NCBI RefSeq assembly: GCF_014200395.1
Contig: NZ_JACHBS010000001.1
Coordinates: forward strand, 1,674,001 to 1,738,000
DNA from: Microcella frigidaquae
Lineage (GTDB): Bacteria > Actinomycetota > Actinomycetes > Actinomycetales > Microbacteriaceae
Length of the DNA: 64,000 nt
Direction of reading: 5' to 3'
The translations under genes and the position numbers were made by a program. Position 1 is the first letter of the stretch; the number at the start of each line of letters is the position of its first letter. This document shows positions 60,323 to 64,000 of the stretch, one piece after another. The notes beneath the pieces were generated by a model, which worked only from the letters and a program-made list of their open reading frames with translations, was not told the origin of the DNA and searched no databases.

Positions 60323-62632
60323 ATGCCGTTTTCCACACCACCGAGGCTCGGCGGTGACGCGCATCGCGCTGCCGCCCGCCGCACCACCGCGCTCGGCACC
60401 GCTGTCGCCGTCGCGCTCGGTCTCGTCACGCTGACGGCCGCTCCGGCCTCGGCCGAGCCGATCGCGATCTCCGACGCACCGGTCGAGATCGACATCCTCA
60501 CCATCAACGACCTGCACGGTCGGCTCGAGGCCGCTCCGCCGGCCGCCGGTGCCGCCGTTCTCGGCGGGCTGGTCGAGGCGACGCGCGCCGCGAACCCGAA
60601 TACCCTGTTCATCTCGGCGGGCGACAGCATCGGGGCGTCCACCTTCACCTCGTTCATCCAGAACGACGAGCCGACCCTCGACGTCCTCAACGCGATGGGT
60701 CTCGACCTGAGCACGCTCGGCAACCACGAGTTCGATCAGGGGCGGGCGGATGTCGATGACCGGGTCATCCCGAATTCCGACTTCCCCTACCTCGGCGCGA
60801 ACATCTACGAGAAGGGAACGCAGACCCCGGCCTACCAGGAGTACGAGGTGATCGAGGTCGACGGTGTCGACATCGGCTTCATCGGCGTGCTGACCGAGAG
60901 CATGCCGTCGCTGGTGAGCCCGGATGGCATCGCGACGCTCGACTTCGGCGACATGACCGCCGCGGCCGTGCGGGTGGCCGACCAGTTGCAGGACGGCGTC
61001 GCCGCCAATGGGGAGGCCGACGTGGTCATCCTCGTCGTGCACGAGGGCGCTCCCTCGACGACCCTCGAGGCGGCCACGGGCGACAGCGAGTTCGGCGATC
61101 TGATCCGCGGCGTGCTCGGCAAGGTCGACGCGGTCGTGTCGGGCCACACCCACCTGCAGTACGACCTCGAGGTTCCCGTCCCGGGCACCGATGAGGTGAT
61201 GCCGCTGATCCAGGGCGGCCAGTACGGTGAGGCCTACGGGCACCTCGAGCTGACGGTCGACCCGGCGTCGAGCGAGCTGCTCAGCATCACGGCCGGCGTG
61301 AAGCCGCTCGTGGGGGCCGCGCAGCCCGACCCGGAGATCGCCGCCATCGTGGCGGAGGCGGTCGCGTTCGCGGCCGTCGCCGGCAACGCCAGCCTGGGGG
61401 AGATCACCGACGACTTCCTCCGCGGCATCGACTTCACGGGCCAGAACGGCGCCGTGAACGAGAACCGCGGGGCGGAGTCGACGCTCGGCAACGTGGTCGC
61501 CGACGCCCAGCTGTGGGCGACGCGCGACCTCGGCACCGAGATCGCCCTCATGAACCCGGGCGGTCTGCGCGCCAACCTGCTGTTCGCGTCCAGCGGCGCG
61601 CAGGATCCGGCGGGCAACCTCACCTTCCGGGAGGCGGCCAACGTGCAGCCATTCGCCAACACGCTGTTCACCATGACGCTCACGGGCGCCCAGCTGCGCT
61701 CGGTGCTCGAGCAGCAGTGGCAGCCGGCGGGCAGCAGCCGACCCTTCCTGAAGCTCGGTGTCTCGTCGACCTTCGCGTACGACTACGACCCGACGCGGCC
61801 CGCGGGCGAGCGCATCGGCACGATGCTGCTCAACGGCGAGCCGGTGACGGCGGGCCAGCAGGTGCGCGTGGTGGTGAACTCGTTCCTCGCGGCGGGAGGC
61901 GACAACTTCGCCACCCTCGCGCAGGGAACGCAGCGCGCCGACTCCGGCCGCATCGACCTGCAGGCGTTCGTGGACTACGTCGGCGCCTTCTCGCCGATCA
62001 GCCCCGATCTCGCCCAGCGGTCGGTGGGGCTGTCGCTCAGCGCTCCCGGTCCCGACGGCTATCGGGGCGGCGACGAGGTGACCATCACGCTCAGCTCGCT
62101 GCTGTTCACCAATCAGGGTGACCGGGAGGCCGATGTGGTGGTGAGCCTCGGCGGCGAGGTGCTCGGCTCGGCGCCGATCGACGCGACCATCGTCGCGCGA
62201 TCGGATGAGACGGGTCGCGCGACCCTCACGGTGACCCTGCCCGAGGGTCTGAGCGGTCCGCAGCAGCTGGTGATCGCCGTGCCCGACAACGGCACCGAGA
62301 TCGCCGTGCCGCTCGAGCTGGCGGCACCGCTGCCCGCCATCGAGGTGCTGCGCGAGCCGAAGATCGTCGGCCCGGCGGTGGTCGGCAAGGAGCCTCGCGT
62401 GAAGGACCCGCGCGTGGCCGCCGACGACGCGCAGTTCGCTTACCAGTGGCTGCGTGACGGTGTGCCGATCGACGGCGCGACGGCGAGCACCTACCGGGTG
62501 ACGGCGGGGGACGCCGGAACCTGGCTCTCGGTAGCGGTGACGGTGACCGCGGAGGGCTTCGCCCCGACGACGACCGTCAGCGATGACCGCCGGGTGCCCG
62601 GGAAGCCGGGGCCCGGGCCGCGCGTGCGCTAG
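60323..62632 (+). CDS. Secreted 5'-nucleotidase/metallophosphoesterase
   Basis: 769 residues. Signal peptide ending AAPASAEP (about 43), then metallophosphatase domain with [32 protein letters not shown] and SGHTHLQY metal-binding motifs, the C-terminal nucleotidase domain with NPGGLRANL and [13 protein letters not shown], and two Ig-like modules ending [15 protein letters not shown]. Releases phosphate and nucleosides outside the cell. No LPXTG, so the protein is probably secreted or held by the Ig-like region. GAGGGGGGA precedes the ATG at 60323. Confidence 0.92.
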   Translation: MPFSTPPRLGGDAHRAAARRTTALGTAVAVALGLVTLTAAPASAEPIAISDAPVEIDILTINDLHGRLEAAPPAAGAAVLGGLVEATRAANPNTLFISAGDSIGASTFTSFIQNDEPTLDVLNAMGLDLSTLGNHEFDQGRADVDDRVIPNSDFPYLGANIYEKGTQTPAYQEYEVIEVDGVDIGFIGVLTESMPSLVSPDGIATLDFGDMTAAAVRVADQLQDGVAANGEADVVILVVHEGAPSTTLEAATGDSEFGDLIRGVLGKVDAVVSGHTHLQYDLEVPVPGTDEVMPLIQGGQYGEAYGHLELTVDPASSELLSITAGVKPLVGAAQPDPEIAAIVAEAVAFAAVAGNASLGEITDDFLRGIDFTGQNGAVNENRGAESTLGNVVADAQLWATRDLGTEIALMNPGGLRANLLFASSGAQDPAGNLTFREAANVQPFANTLFTMTLTGAQLRSVLEQQWQPAGSSRPFLKLGVSSTFAYDYDPTRPAGERIGTMLLNGEPVTAGQQVRVVVNSFLAAGGDNFATLAQGTQRADSGRIDLQAFVDYVGAFSPISPDLAQRSVGLSLSAPGPDGYRGGDEVTITLSSLLFTNQGDREADVVVSLGGEVLGSAPIDATIVARSDETGRATLTVTLPEGLSGPQQLVIAVPDNGTEIAVPLELAAPLPAIEVLREPKIVGPAVVGKEPRVKDPRVAADDAQFAYQWLRDGVPIDGATASTYRVTAGDAGTWLSVAVTVTAEGFAPTTTVSDDRRVPGKPGPGPRVR

Positions 62633-62653
62633 CGCAGGGTTCAGCGCGGGCGT

Positions 62654-62692
62654 GACGGCGGCGGGGCGGGGGAATACTCCCGCCCCGCCGTC
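62654..62692 (+). terminator. Rho-independent-like terminator after the nucleotidase gene
   Basis: GC-rich stem (GACGGCGGCGGGGCGGG against CCCGCCCCGCCGTC with a 3-base bulge) and loop, followed by GTTGTCT. Fits the end of the nucleotidase transcript. Confidence 0.65.
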
Positions 62693-62747
62693 GTTGTCTC
62701 CCGTGGCGCCGCTCCGTCACAAACGGGCGACGGGCAGGGCGCCCCCG

Positions 62748-62753
62748 TACCCT
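62748..62753 (+). promoter_or_regulatory. Possible -10 box of cysK
   Basis: TACCCT about 70 bases before the cysK ATG; AGGAG sits close to the start. Confidence 0.35.
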
Positions 62754-62822
62754 GGATGCTGGCCCCGCCCGCATCCGCCGCCCCGTGGCCCCGCTGAGGC
62801 GCTGCACCCTGAGGAGAACACC

Positions 62823-63758
62823 ATGGCTCGCATCTACTCCGACATCACCGAGGTCTTCGGCAACACCCCGCTCGTGACCCTCCGGAAGGTGACCGACGGT
62901 GCCGGCGCGACGGTGCTCGCCAAGCTCGAGTTCTACAACCCCTCCGCGAGCGTGAAGGACCGCCTGGGTGTCGCCATCGTCGACGCCGCCGAGAAGAGCG
63001 GCGCGCTGAAGCCGGGCGGCACGATCGTCGAGGCGACGAGCGGCAACACCGGCATCGCCCTCGCCATGATCGCCGCCGCGCGCGGTTACCACGCGGTGCT
63101 GACCATGCCCGAGTCGATGAGCAACGAGCGCAAGATGCTGCTGCGCGCCTACGGCGCCGAGCTCATCCTCACCCCCGCGGGCGAGGGCATGAAGGGCGCT
63201 GTCGCCGCGGCCGAGAAGGTCGTCGCCGAGCGCCCGGGCACCGTGCTCGCCCGCCAGTTCGAGAACGAGGCGAACGCCGCCATCCACCGAGCGACCACCG
63301 GCCCCGAGGTGTGGAACGACACCGACGGCGCCGTCGACATCTTCGTCGCGGGCGTCGGCACGGGCGGCACGATCACCGGCACCGGCCAGTACCTCAAGCA
63401 GCAGAAGCCCGGCCTCCAGGTTGTCGCGGTCGAGCCGGAGGAGAGCCCGATCCTCAACGGCGGCCAGCCCGGCCCCCACAAGATCGCCGGCATCGGCGCC
63501 AACTTCGTGCCCGCGGTGCTCGACCGCGAGATCTACGACGAGGTCGTCGACGTCAACATCGGCCAGGCCGTCTCGATGGCGCGCCGCCTCGCGGCGGAGG
63601 AGGGCATCCTCGCCGGCATCTCGTCGGGCGCGACCGTGCACGCCGCCGTCGAGCTCGCGAAGCGCCCCGAGAACGCCGGCAAGACGATCGTCGTGATCGT
63701 GGCGAGCTACGGCGAGCGCTACCTCTCGAGCGTGCTGTACGAAGACCTGCAGGCGTAG
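62823..63758 (+). CDS. cysK: Cysteine synthase A (O-acetylserine sulfhydrylase)
   Basis: 311 residues. PLP Lys45 in [22 protein letters not shown] for substrate carboxylate, [12 protein letters not shown] for the phosphate. Makes cysteine from O-acetylserine and sulfide. AGGAG precedes the ATG at 62823. The next gene, one base gap after the stop, encodes serine acetyltransferase, giving the full two-step pathway. Confidence 0.96.
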   Translation: MARIYSDITEVFGNTPLVTLRKVTDGAGATVLAKLEFYNPSASVKDRLGVAIVDAAEKSGALKPGGTIVEATSGNTGIALAMIAAARGYHAVLTMPESMSNERKMLLRAYGAELILTPAGEGMKGAVAAAEKVVAERPGTVLARQFENEANAAIHRATTGPEVWNDTDGAVDIFVAGVGTGGTITGTGQYLKQQKPGLQVVAVEPEESPILNGGQPGPHKIAGIGANFVPAVLDREIYDEVVDVNIGQAVSMARRLAAEEGILAGISSGATVHAAVELAKRPENAGKTIVVIVASYGERYLSSVLYEDLQA

Positions 63759-64000
63759 ATGAGCGTGCGGGAGGACATCCGCACGGCCCGTCTGCGTGAC
63801 CCGGCCGCGCGGTCGGCCCTCGAGGTGTTCCTCACCTCGGCGGGCCTGCACGCCGTCTGGTGGCACCGCGTCGCGAGCTGGCTGTGGCGCCACGGGTTCA
63901 AGCTGCTCGGCCGCATGGTCGCGCAGGGCGCGCGCTGGTGGACGGGCATCGAGATCCACCCCGGGGCGACGATCGGCAAGCGGCTGTTCATCGACCACGG
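63759..64000 (+). CDS. cysE: Serine O-acetyltransferase, 3' end outside window
   Basis: First 80 residues only. [20 protein letters not shown], then [13 protein letters not shown] and the start of the left-handed beta-helix [15 protein letters not shown]. Short N-terminus indicates the EpsC/short CysE type. Starts directly after the cysK stop, so cysKE is an operon. Confidence 0.93.
   Translation, partial: MSVREDIRTARLRDPAARSALEVFLTSAGLHAVWWHRVASWLWRHGFKLLGRMVAQGARWWTGIEIHPGATIGKRLFIDH

Overview
The window is chromosomal DNA from a high-GC actinobacterium, most likely a member of the Microbacteriaceae (Micrococcales). This rests on the roughly 70% GC, GTG starts, many 1-4 base start/stop overlaps, and the set of neighbours around the purine genes (DUF3073, sterol-carrier-like protein, DUF3817). 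The family assignment is inference. I see no rRNA, tRNA, CRISPR array, transposase, integrase or phage gene.

Positions 1-19300 hold a partial P-type ATPase and a dispersed purine cluster: purL, purS-purQ, purC, purD, purF and purM, with purF and purM divergent. Between these lie an MscS channel, a two-SGNH-hydrolase plus P-loop-kinase operon, a VOC protein, and several lower-GC orphan genes. Many genes here have a TANNNT -10 box only 6-7 bases before the start codon, which points to leaderless transcription.

Positions 19400-41160 are mainly a carbohydrate-utilisation locus. A six-gene minus-strand operon encodes an enolase-superfamily dehydratase, a GntR/FCD regulator, an aldose 1-epimerase-like protein, an SDR, an SMP-30 lactonase and a debranching-type glucosidase. 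Divergent from it is an ABC importer (binding protein plus two permeases, no ATPase). Further on are a ThuA/Gfo-Idh-MocA pair and a divergent glycosidase operon (GH36, GH38, GH2). The 10-mer TATGATGTAA occurs in all three control regions, so the linked GntR protein probably controls the whole locus. The likely flow is import of an oligosaccharide, trimming by cytoplasmic glycosidases, then oxidation, lactone opening and dehydration without prior phosphorylation.

Positions 41200-43130 are a low-GC insert with one 529-residue protein carrying a C-terminal HEPN RX4H motif, the best candidate here for an undescribed defence or stress ribonuclease. Positions 43130-49650 hold two fluoride-channel genes and three small regulatory modules with visible operators: PadR-DUF4097, TipA-type MerR, and MocR/YczE. 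Positions 49830-64000 hold an RND transporter, a NaChBac-like channel in an overlapping operon with a membrane protein and a GT61 transferase, a GNAT enzyme, a DEAD-box helicase, an EamA transporter, a secreted 5'-nucleotidase with a palindrome-rich leader, and cysK followed by a truncated cysE.
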